From NCBI GenBank assembly GCA_041060555.1, contig JBEUDS010000020.1: a stretch of DNA of 64,000 bases; one strand, 5' to 3'. A program made the position numbers and the translations under genes. This document shows positions 56,000-63,335 of this stretch, piece after piece (position 1 is the stretch's first letter; each line of letters opens with the position of its first letter). The stretch is from CAUJIW01 sp963205175. Lineage in GTDB: Bacteria; Pseudomonadota; Alphaproteobacteria; Sphingomonadales; Sphingomonadaceae. Below the pieces are notes generated by a model. It had not been told where the DNA came from and searched no databases. It saw only the letters and a list, made by a program, of their open reading frames with translations.

Positions 56000-56830
56000 A
56001 TGGACATGTCCGGGACAAGCTGGTTGCTGCAGGGATTGCCGCATACACCGCTGGCGCTGGTGACCGGCGGCTCGACCGGCCTCGGCTTCGCCATGGCACG
56101 AACGCTGGCCGACCATGGCTTCTCGGTCTTCGTTTGCGCCCGCACCCGGACGGACCTTGACGCCGCCACGGCTCGCGAACCGCGGCTTCTGGCCCTCCAT
56201 GCCGATGTCACGCACGCCGAGGATCGCCAGCGGCTTTTCGCCGAGGTCGAACGGCGGGCCGGGCGGCCGCTGGACCTTCTGGTCAACAATGCCGCCATCG
56301 TCCGCGCCCACGATTACACCAATCCCTTCACGCTGAGCGAGGACCGTGCGGCGGCCGAGATCGATACCAACTTCGCGGCCCCGATCGACCTGGCGCGCCT
56401 GTTCCTGCTGTCCCGCCATGGCCGTGTGAGCACACCCGGCGCGATCCTCAATGTCAGCACGCCAGGCGCCCTGTTCCCGCTGGACGCCAACCCGCTCTAC
56501 AGCGCCACCAAGGCCGGGCTTCATATGTTCACGCTATCGCTGCGGCGTCACCTCAAGGACACGCCGGTGCGAGTATTCGAGCTGTTTCCGCCCGCGCTCG
56601 ACACCCGACTGGCTGACCAGCTCGACGTCCCTAGTCAGGCCGCTCATGGGCAGGATGTGATCGATGCCGTCGCCGGTGAGGCCATCGCGGGGTTGCTCGC
56701 CGGCACGGAAACGATCCTGCCCCACCCCCAGAGCCGGGCGCTCGTGGCCATGTTCCCGCCAATCGACACAGGCATGATCGACGTCGTCAATCGCGGCGTT
56801 GGCCGACGTGCCGGCTGGGATCACCCTTAA
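56000..56830 (+). CDS. Short-chain dehydrogenase/reductase
   Basis: This 276-residue SDR has TGGSTGLGFAMA (about 21-32), LLVNNAAIV, the Ser region ILNVSTPGALF and the active-site YSATKAG (Tyr near 172). GGGGGAG lies just before ATGGACATG. It is expressed divergently from the thiolase under motif B. Substrate unknown; a hydroxyacyl-CoA or alcohol intermediate of the same pathway is likely. Its 3' end overlaps the convergent alpha/beta hydrolase gene by 44 bases. Confidence 0.87.
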   Translation: MDMSGTSWLLQGLPHTPLALVTGGSTGLGFAMARTLADHGFSVFVCARTRTDLDAATAREPRLLALHADVTHAEDRQRLFAEVERRAGRPLDLLVNNAAIVRAHDYTNPFTLSEDRAAAEIDTNFAAPIDLARLFLLSRHGRVSTPGAILNVSTPGALFPLDANPLYSATKAGLHMFTLSLRRHLKDTPVRVFELFPPALDTRLADQLDVPSQAAHGQDVIDAVAGEAIAGLLAGTETILPHPQSRALVAMFPPIDTGMIDVVNRGVGRRAGWDHP

Positions 56831-57578
56831 CGGCGCCTGGCATCGACGATTGCCGTGCCAGCCAGTCACGCAAAGCCCCGACGAATATGTCCGGCACCTC
56901 CAGATGGGGCATGTGCCCGCACCCCGGTAGCGATACCAGTGTCGCGCCCGGCACCGCGTCTGCAAGCGACACCGATGCAGCGTGGTCGATAACCACATCT
57001 TCAACGCCGGCTATCACCAATACCGGACAGTGTATCGTCGCCAGCCCGGCCGCGAACGCCGGACGACTGGCGGCCGCCATCTGTTCACGGGCGAAGCGCG
57101 CGGGGCCTGCCGCCAGCATTGCGGCTTCCAGTGGCGCCTGCTGCATCGCCCGATGATCTCGGGCCAGTGACGCGCGGGCCAGACGGCGCAGGACCGCCGG
57201 AAAGTCATCACGCGCCGCCTCGACGAGTGCCATCCGCTTCCCGGTCATCGCTTCGGTTTCAGGCTGCGCCGTGGTTGAGACCAACACCAGCCCCGCCACC
57301 CTTGCCGGGGCCGCGAGCGTCGCCGCCATCGCGACATACCCTCCCAGCGAATGGCCCAGCAGGACAAAACGCACCGGCGCCTTGTCGAGAAGTACATGCG
57401 CCATCTCCGCTACCGTCGGGCCTTCATTGGGAATCACCACAACATCGTGATCGAGCGGGTTCAGTGCCGCACGCCAGCTCGCCTTATCCTCAAGGATACC
57501 CGGCGACACGACCAGCGGCAGCCGCTCGGCCGGCGCTTCCGGGAGCGCTTCCTCGTCTGTCAGTGGCGCAATCGACAT
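56787..57578 (-). CDS. Alpha/beta hydrolase
   Basis: The 263-residue protein has the nucleophile elbow LLGHSLGGYVAMA (Ser near 77), an oxyanion region VVSPGILEDKASW, the Asp near VLVIAGVEDVVIDH and the His in PGCGHMPHLEVP, so a complete triad is visible. It could hydrolyse an ester, lactone or C-C bond; the family does not decide. It is divergent from the enoyl-CoA hydratase gene with motif B site 4 28-45 bases upstream of its start. Confidence 0.87.
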   Translation of the reverse strand: MSIAPLTDEEALPEAPAERLPLVVSPGILEDKASWRAALNPLDHDVVVIPNEGPTVAEMAHVLLDKAPVRFVLLGHSLGGYVAMAATLAAPARVAGLVLVSTTAQPETEAMTGKRMALVEAARDDFPAVLRRLARASLARDHRAMQQAPLEAAMLAAGPARFAREQMAAASRPAFAAGLATIHCPVLVIAGVEDVVIDHAASVSLADAVPGATLVSLPGCGHMPHLEVPDIFVGALRDWLARQSSMPGAVKGDPSRHVGQRRD

Positions 57579-57605
57579 TGACCGGCCTCAATCAATTTGC
57601 CCCTT

Positions 57606-57623
57606 AACATATATAACTAGGTG
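57606..57623. promoter_or_regulatory. Motif B operator, site 4 (divergent hydrolase/hydratase promoter)
   Basis: AACATA-TATAAC-TAGGTG lies 28 bases before the hydrolase start and 91 bases before the hydratase start. The left arm is the least conserved of the five sites; the core TATAACTAGGT is identical to sites 2 and 3. Confidence 0.7.
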
Positions 57624-57713
57624 ATATACATATTGCAGCAAGAGCGCCAGCAATTCAGTTCAATGACAACGATATTTCCCCTCAAGGCGCGAGGTGATCC
57701 TTGGAGATGCCGC

Positions 57714-58493
57714 ATGAGCGACAAAGTCCTGTACGAAGTCGTCAACGGGGTGGGCGTGATCTCGCTCAACCGGCCTGACGTCCACAACGCCATGGATGAC
57801 GAGGCGGCGGCACTCTACAAGGAAATGCTTGACCGCGCGTTGAATGATGACGCGGTCCGCGCCATTCTGATGCGGGGGGCTGGAAAATCCTTCTGTTCAG
57901 GGCGTGACACCACCATGCTTGGCCATCGGGCGCGCGACGAGAGTGATTATCACTTCGTTCTCCGCCACCAGCAGGGCCGGCTCAAGGTGATGGACAGCCC
58001 CAAGCCGTTTGTCGCCGCCTTGAAGGGCGCTGTGATTGGCGGTGGTTGCGAGATGGCGCTTTCATGCGACATTCGCGTGTCGTCAACCGACCTCAAGATG
58101 GCACTGCCGGAGATCAATTACGGTATCCTGCCCGACACCGGTGGCACCCAGATCATGACCACGCTGATCGGCCCTGCCCGGACAAAATATATGGTCATGA
58201 CCGGCGAGCGCATTGATGCCAGGACGGCGCTGGAATGGGGTGCTGTCGACTTCGTCGTTTCCCCGGAGGAGCTTGATGCCAGGGCGCTGGAGATCGCGAA
58301 GAAGATTGCCGCCAAGCCCCCCATCTGTCTCGCCATGGCCAAGACCATGATCGATCAGGCCCATGCCGGTGCGGTGCGCAACGGTATCGCCCAGGAGTTG
58401 CTGGCGCAGACCGCCCTGTTCAAGACCGAGGACTATGCTGAAGCGCGCGCCGCCATCCGAGAGAAGCGCACGCCGATCTACAAGGGGAAGTGA
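57714..58493 (+). CDS. Enoyl-CoA hydratase/isomerase
   Basis: This 259-residue crotonase has SFCSGRDTTMLG (about 59-70), the oxyanion-hole stretch LKGAVIGGGCEMALSCDIRV and LPEINYGILPDTGGTQ with the catalytic Glu near 132. The second Glu position reads Asp-Thr in this stretch, which may point to isomerase or a modified hydratase activity. The ATG at 57714 follows GGAG; the open frame upstream crosses the operator region. The next gene starts two bases after the stop, so hydratase and dienoyl-CoA-reductase-like SDR are one unit. Confidence 0.9.
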   Translation: MSDKVLYEVVNGVGVISLNRPDVHNAMDDEAAALYKEMLDRALNDDAVRAILMRGAGKSFCSGRDTTMLGHRARDESDYHFVLRHQQGRLKVMDSPKPFVAALKGAVIGGGCEMALSCDIRVSSTDLKMALPEINYGILPDTGGTQIMTTLIGPARTKYMVMTGERIDARTALEWGAVDFVVSPEELDARALEIAKKIAAKPPICLAMAKTMIDQAHAGAVRNGIAQELLAQTALFKTEDYAEARAAIREKRTPIYKGK

Positions 58494-58494
58494 C

Positions 58495-59367
58495 ATGACT
58501 GACGACTACAAGGGTCTGCGCCGAGCGCCCGGCGCCGGCGCGCGGATGCTGCCCGAAGGCACCTTCGCCAATGACGTGGCAATCATCACCGGCGGTGGCT
58601 CGGGCATTGGCAAGGGGATTGCCGCCGAATTCGGCCGGTTGGGTGGCGCCGTCGCCATCGCCAGCCGCAACCCGGAAAAGCGGGCCCGCGGTGTCGCGGC
58701 AGTCGAGGAGGCCGGCGGCCGCGCGATCGGCGTACAACTCGATGTCCGTGATCCGGAAGCCGTCAAGGCCTGCTTTGACGAAGTGGAATCGGCACTCGGA
58801 CCCGTTACCCAGCTCGTCAACAATGCCGCCGGCAACCTTGCCGGAGCGTCGGAGGATTTCAGCCTCAACGCCTGGCGGGCGGTGACCGGCATCGTGCTGG
58901 ACGGCACCTGGATCTGCTCGACCGAATTCGCCCGGCGACGCATCGCCGACGGCATTGGTGGTGCGATCCTCAACATCGGCGCCACCTACAGCTGGACCGG
59001 CGGGCCCGGCACCAGCCCGTCAGCCGCCGCGAAAGCCGGGGTGACCAACCTCACCCAATCGCTGGCGGTCGAGTGGGCGCCCTACGACATTCGCGTCAAC
59101 TGCATCGCACCCGGCCTCTTCCCTCATGCCGACCGCGCGGCGCACTTGCGGTTTGCCGATGGCGATGATCTGTCCAACCGCCAGCCGGCGCTGCGCACCG
59201 GCGAGGTGCACGAACTTGGCTGGGCTGCGGCCTATCTGTGCTCCGACTACGCCGCCTTCTGCTCCGGTCACACCTTCGTGCTGGACGGTGCCAACTGGCT
59301 GCGTCGCAGCCTGCGGATGCCGGTGTTCGAACCTGTGCGCACCTGGCTGCCCAAGCGGGAAAAATGA
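58495..59367 (+). CDS. Short-chain dehydrogenase/reductase, 2,4-dienoyl-CoA reductase-like
   Basis: This 290-residue SDR has ITGGGSGIGKGIAAEF (about 25-40), NNAAGNLAG, and TSPSAAAKAGVTNLTQSLAVEWAPYDIRVNCIAPG, where the usual YxxxK is SAAAK as in 2,4-dienoyl-CoA reductases. It is close in layout to the SDR at 53695-54576, so the window holds two members of this group. It starts two bases after the hydratase stop. Together they can process double bonds at odd positions in an acyl-CoA. Confidence 0.87.
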   Translation: MTDDYKGLRRAPGAGARMLPEGTFANDVAIITGGGSGIGKGIAAEFGRLGGAVAIASRNPEKRARGVAAVEEAGGRAIGVQLDVRDPEAVKACFDEVESALGPVTQLVNNAAGNLAGASEDFSLNAWRAVTGIVLDGTWICSTEFARRRIADGIGGAILNIGATYSWTGGPGTSPSAAAKAGVTNLTQSLAVEWAPYDIRVNCIAPGLFPHADRAAHLRFADGDDLSNRQPALRTGEVHELGWAAAYLCSDYAAFCSGHTFVLDGANWLRRSLRMPVFEPVRTWLPKREK

Positions 59368-59376
59368 TCGTGCCGT

Positions 59377-59398
59377 CGCCTCCCCTAACGGGGAGGCG
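59377..59398. terminator. Convergent hairpin terminator
   Basis: CGCCTCCCC and GGGGAGGCG form a 9-bp perfect stem with loop TAAC. It fills the 32-base gap between the convergent SDR and CoA-transferase genes and can stop both transcripts. Confidence 0.7.
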
Positions 59399-59399
59399 G

Positions 59400-61604
59400 T
59401 CAGCCGATAACCTTCTGTTCACGATAGCCGGCGATCTCCGCGTCCGAGAAACCCATCTCACGCATGATCTCGTCCGTGTGTTCGCCAATATTCGGGCAAG
59501 CGCGCTTAAACCGCACTGGCACATCACCAAAGCACCAGAAGGCACCCGGCTGCTCAACAGTGCCGTACATCGGCTGCTCCAGTACCGAGATGAGGTTCAG
59601 TTTACGGTTGAGCGGATTGTCGAAGAAGCGGTTTTGCGCATCCTCGAAGGTAACGTGATCGCAAGGTACGCCCGCCGCCTCCAGTGCCGCGATCAGCTCA
59701 TCAGATTCACGCGCGGCGGCAGCTATCACGAAACCCGTCTCATCATCGCCCAGCACATCCCGCACCGCCTTGCGGCGCGCCTCGGTGTGCGCGGCGACCG
59801 CGATCCAGTTGCCATCCCGACACTGAAAGATCCGATGGTAAGGCGAGAATCCGGTCTGGTCGCTGCTCAGATGATACGTCGGCGCCAGCGAACCGTCGGG
59901 GAGTATCAGCGTCTCGCCCTGGGTGAAGGCGGAGATGCCGAGCAGCGACGTCTGGGTGGTATAGCCGCGCTGGCCCGCGCGTCGGGCATAGATCGAGGCC
60001 ATCAGCTCGACCAGACAGCTCATCGCGGTGGCTACGTCCATGGTGCCGGGCCGGTTGAACATCGGCTTGTTGCCCTCGCCCGCATTCTCGAACTCCCAAC
60101 CGGCAATGGCGTTGAAGATCGAGTCATAGCCCGGCCAATTGCCGCGCTCGCCGCGCTGGCCATAGGCGCTGCTGTAGTTGAACGCGACATCAGGATTGTG
60201 CTGGCGAACCCCCTCCTCCGACAAGCCGAGCTTGGCCGCGCCCTTGAAGCGCATGTTGTGATGCACCGCCTCCGCCCACTGGATCAGCCGTGCCAGGATC
60301 GGCTGTGCCGCCGGCTTGGTAAGGTCAAGCGCGATCGACCGCTTCGACCGCGCGGCGGCCTGGTAATAGCGGTGCATGAAACGAATGCGGTCGCCTGTCA
60401 GCGCCTCGACCTTGATGACGTCAGCGCCCATGTCGCCCATCATCGAGGGCCCCATTGGACCCGCGAGGAACATGCCGAGGTCAAGCACCCGGACACCTTC
60501 CAGCAGCTCCTCCGGCTCGCCATCGCTGCCGATCGGTGCGGGCGGCGGCGCCCAGTCCTTCCCGCCCCCTTCGCCCAGGCGTGGCGCCGGCCGTACCGGC
60601 GGCAATGGCGCGTCGGTGTGGAACGGCACATTCGGCTGAACCGTCAGCCCCAGTTCGGGATCGTTGACCTCCACCGCATAGGCATTGGCGCGAACTTCCG
60701 GGTGCCTGAGCATTTCACCAAGCGGGTAGGCAGGCTCGGCCGCAATGTCAGCGGCGCGCAGATCGGCGAGCCATGCCTCCAGTGGCCGGCGCCTGAAGGC
60801 ATCGATCTTGCCCTCCTCCGTGTCGATCTCCGCCCCTTCCGCCAGCACGTCCCACATGGTGGGCATGGTCGCGTAGTCGAACTGCCGAGCAGGATCCATG
60901 ATCTGCAGCCAGTCGCCACCCTGACATTGGTATAGTTGCTGACCAATGGGGCGAGCCGCCAGCGGGTGCGGCGGGTTGTTCGGCATCGGCCCCTTGGAGT
61001 TGCGCGCCCAGATCAACGGCAGCATCGCCATGTAGCCTTGGAAGATCGACGTATGGGCCGCCCCGCCGTGCCCCGACTGCAAGCGGGCCACCAGACGCGC
61101 GAGAATGCCCGCGGCCGCCAGGTGTGCGGCGGCCCAGCTGCCGGCATTGAACCGCCAGACGATCGGACCCGGTCGATAGCCGTCATTCTCGTAGAGCGCG
61201 CCGAACCGGGCGGCGACCAGCAACTCGTCATCCGAGCGCTCGACATCGGGATGATTATAGGGGCTGCCCGTAATGCCGCAGATGACAAGACGTGGATGCG
61301 TGCCGACAAGAGTCTCGTCATCGAGCCCGAGCGCCCTGGCGCGCGCCGGCGTGAACTGGTGCAGCAGCACATCGGCACCGGCAAGACGCCTGTTAAGCTC
61401 ACCAAGTCCATCAGGCGTCGACAGGTCAAGCTCCAGGCTGCGTTTGCCACGGTTCCAGTTGGCGAAGCGTGCCTGCCCTCGCGCCGGATCGCCGCCCGGC
61501 CGCTCGATCTTGAGCACGTCCGCGCCCAGTGCCGCCAACATCAGGCCGGCGACCTGAACCGCCTGGCCCTCGCCAATCTCGACAATCCGTAGCGCGCCCA
61601 GCAT
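59400..61604 (-). CDS. Tandem two-domain family III CoA-transferase
   Basis: The 734-residue protein holds two CaiB/BaiF units in a row. The first (about 1-360) opens LRIVEIGEGQAVQVAGLMLAALGADVLKIERPGGD. The second (about 375-734) opens VRVLDLGMFLAGPMGPSMMGDMGADVIKVEAL and has the catalytic Asp in WPGYDSIFNAIAG. The first unit reads ERSDDELLVAARFG in that place, so its Asp may be kept but the context is unusual; one unit may be structural. Such double-length CoA-transferases occur in steroid and fatty-acid degraders. The start at 61604 is two bases after the DUF35 gene stop, inside a three-gene operon. Confidence 0.87.
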   Translation of the reverse strand: MLGALRIVEIGEGQAVQVAGLMLAALGADVLKIERPGGDPARGQARFANWNRGKRSLELDLSTPDGLGELNRRLAGADVLLHQFTPARARALGLDDETLVGTHPRLVICGITGSPYNHPDVERSDDELLVAARFGALYENDGYRPGPIVWRFNAGSWAAAHLAAAGILARLVARLQSGHGGAAHTSIFQGYMAMLPLIWARNSKGPMPNNPPHPLAARPIGQQLYQCQGGDWLQIMDPARQFDYATMPTMWDVLAEGAEIDTEEGKIDAFRRRPLEAWLADLRAADIAAEPAYPLGEMLRHPEVRANAYAVEVNDPELGLTVQPNVPFHTDAPLPPVRPAPRLGEGGGKDWAPPPAPIGSDGEPEELLEGVRVLDLGMFLAGPMGPSMMGDMGADVIKVEALTGDRIRFMHRYYQAAARSKRSIALDLTKPAAQPILARLIQWAEAVHHNMRFKGAAKLGLSEEGVRQHNPDVAFNYSSAYGQRGERGNWPGYDSIFNAIAGWEFENAGEGNKPMFNRPGTMDVATAMSCLVELMASIYARRAGQRGYTTQTSLLGISAFTQGETLILPDGSLAPTYHLSSDQTGFSPYHRIFQCRDGNWIAVAAHTEARRKAVRDVLGDDETGFVIAAAARESDELIAALEAAGVPCDHVTFEDAQNRFFDNPLNRKLNLISVLEQPMYGTVEQPGAFWCFGDVPVRFKRACPNIGEHTDEIMREMGFSDAEIAGYREQKVIG

Positions 61605-61606
61605 GT

Positions 61607-62047
61607 TCACACCTTGCGGAAATTCGGCAGCACCCAGCCATCCTGGATGTCCGTCCATTCAACCGTGACCTTCATGCCGATATGAACGTCTTCGGCATCG
61701 CAGCCGGTGACGTTGGCGTTCAGCCGAGCCCCCGGCGCGCCGTCAAGATCGACGACCACCGGCACGTAGATGAAGTCCTCGCCGTTCTTCGGATTCTTGT
61801 TGCAGACAACATAGCTGAACACCGTGCCGGTGCCAGGCAGCGTCGGCCAGACTTTCTCGGTGCTTGAACACTCCGGGCAATAAGGCGTTGGCGGCATCCG
61901 GAAATGCCCACAGCGGGCGCACTGGCAGGCGGTCAGACGATGCTCCTTGGCGGCCTGCCAGAAGGGTTCCGTATCCGGGTTGGTGGAAATGCGAATCTGC
62001 TCACCCGGCAGCAGGCGCGCCGGCCCATAGCTGATGGTCTTGCTCAT
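61607..62047 (-). CDS. DUF35 / OB-fold Zn-ribbon protein (aldolase or thiolase partner)
   Basis: The 146-residue protein has the zinc ribbon CARC/CPEC (about 39-58), PGTGTVFSYVVCNKNPKNGE and the OB-fold strand VVVDLDGAPGARLNANVTG. It is the second DUF35 gene in the window and again sits next to a thiolase-like gene: the stop of that gene is one base before this ATG. A complex of the two, as in the Ltp2-ChsH2 retro-aldolase, is likely. It shares PGTGTV and the VDxDGAPG strand with the protein at 34409-34819 but is otherwise divergent. Confidence 0.87.
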   Translation of the reverse strand: MSKTISYGPARLLPGEQIRISTNPDTEPFWQAAKEHRLTACQCARCGHFRMPPTPYCPECSSTEKVWPTLPGTGTVFSYVVCNKNPKNGEDFIYVPVVVDLDGAPGARLNANVTGCDAEDVHIGMKVTVEWTDIQDGWVLPNFRKV

Positions 62048-62048
62048 G

Positions 62049-63266
62049 TCAGGCGTTCCTCAGGATCAGACTGGAGACTGGCAGTGATGCCGGACCACCG
62101 GATGCCAGCGCGAACTCGCAATCGGTGACCTGATTGATTGCCGTGCCCCGCACCTGTTCAACCGCTTCGACCACGTGGGTCATGCCGATGATGTAGGCTT
62201 CGTTGAGGTTGCCGCCATGGGTGTTGACCGGCACGCCGCCGTTCACGCCGCGGCCGGTGGCGGCATCGTAGCGAATCTTGCCGCCGAGCACATAGTCGTT
62301 GCCCTCGCCTTTTTCGCAGAAGCCATAGTCCTCCAGCTGCATGAGCACCATCGGGCTGAAATGGTCGTAAAGCAGCGCCACGTCCATATCCTTGGCGGAA
62401 AGACCCGACTGCGCCCAGATGCGATCCGCCGTGAACTTGTGGCCGGAGCTGGCGAAATGCGGGTCCGGCATCCCCATCCAGGCAAACGCACGACCCCACT
62501 CCCGCTGACCGCCATGGGCGCAGGCGTGCACGATCGCCGGCTTGTGCCGGCAATCCTTCGCTCGATCCATGGTGGTGGTAATCACCGCGACCGCGCCATC
62601 GGTCTCCAGACAGAAATCCAACCTGCGCAGCGGGTCAGCCAGCATCGGCGACGTCTCATATTCCTCCCGCGTCAACGGCGCCTTGCGCACGGCCTTGGGC
62701 CGATTGTGGGTGTTGGCGCGCGTCGCCATGACGATCTCACCAAAGGCGTCCTGCGTGGTGCCATAGAGGTGCATGTGGCGCCGGGCGAGCACGCTCATCA
62801 GATGTCCCGGACCGACCAGTCCCGACGGCTGCAGGAAGCTGTTCTCCGGGCTGGGTGCCGCCGCGCCGAACACCACGCCAAGGCGATGCTGAGGCAACTG
62901 CTGCAGCGCCATCACGGTAACGGCGTACTTGCAGTCCTCGTTCATCAGCCCCGCGGTCGCCAGGCCGATCGCCCCAACACAGCCACCACCACCCGACGTC
63001 AGCGTCGCGGAAAAGGAAACATGGGGCATGCCCAGTGTTTCCATCAGCGAGGCTGTGTCGAACTTGTCGAGGTAGCCGGCGCCGGCCGTGGAATAATAGG
63101 AGAAACCGTCGACATCCTTGATCGAGATGCCAGCGTCCGCGCAGGCCTTGAGGATCGCCTCGCCCGCCATATCGTTAATGGTACGTGGCCAGCTTTTGCC
63201 GCGGACATAATAGTCCGTCGCCCCCACACCCACGATTGCCGTCTTGTCCTGATGTGCCCAGGCCAC
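62049..63266 (-). CDS. Thiolase-like protein, Ltp2/SCP-x type (probable aldolase subunit)
   Basis: The 405-residue protein has a thiolase fold opening KTAIVGVGATDYYVRGKSWP. The C-terminal motif is VNTHGGNLNEAYIIGMTHVVEAVEQVRG, the hallmark of lipid-transfer-protein thiolases, not the NxxGGAIALGHP of true thiolases. A Cys is present in TSGGGGCVGAIGLA, so activity cannot be excluded on that point. With its DUF35 partner it may act as a retro-aldolase on a side-chain beta-hydroxyacyl-CoA. GTG start with GGGAGAGG upstream. Motif B site 5 lies 20-37 bases before the start. Confidence 0.85.
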   Translation of the reverse strand: MAWAHQDKTAIVGVGATDYYVRGKSWPRTINDMAGEAILKACADAGISIKDVDGFSYYSTAGAGYLDKFDTASLMETLGMPHVSFSATLTSGGGGCVGAIGLATAGLMNEDCKYAVTVMALQQLPQHRLGVVFGAAAPSPENSFLQPSGLVGPGHLMSVLARRHMHLYGTTQDAFGEIVMATRANTHNRPKAVRKAPLTREEYETSPMLADPLRRLDFCLETDGAVAVITTTMDRAKDCRHKPAIVHACAHGGQREWGRAFAWMGMPDPHFASSGHKFTADRIWAQSGLSAKDMDVALLYDHFSPMVLMQLEDYGFCEKGEGNDYVLGGKIRYDAATGRGVNGGVPVNTHGGNLNEAYIIGMTHVVEAVEQVRGTAINQVTDCEFALASGGPASLPVSSLILRNA

Positions 63267-63285
63267 CGTTCACCTCTCCCACTTA

Positions 63286-63303
63286 CACTTATTCAACTAA
63301 GTG
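63286..63303. promoter_or_regulatory. Motif B operator, site 5
   Basis: CACTTA-TTCAAC-TAAGTG is a perfect inverted repeat with 6-base arms and shows the underlying symmetry of motif B. It precedes the thiolase-like/DUF35/CoA-transferase operon. Confidence 0.75.
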
Positions 63304-63335
63304 AGATATGCCAGCCGTGCAGGCTTGTCCAGCGG

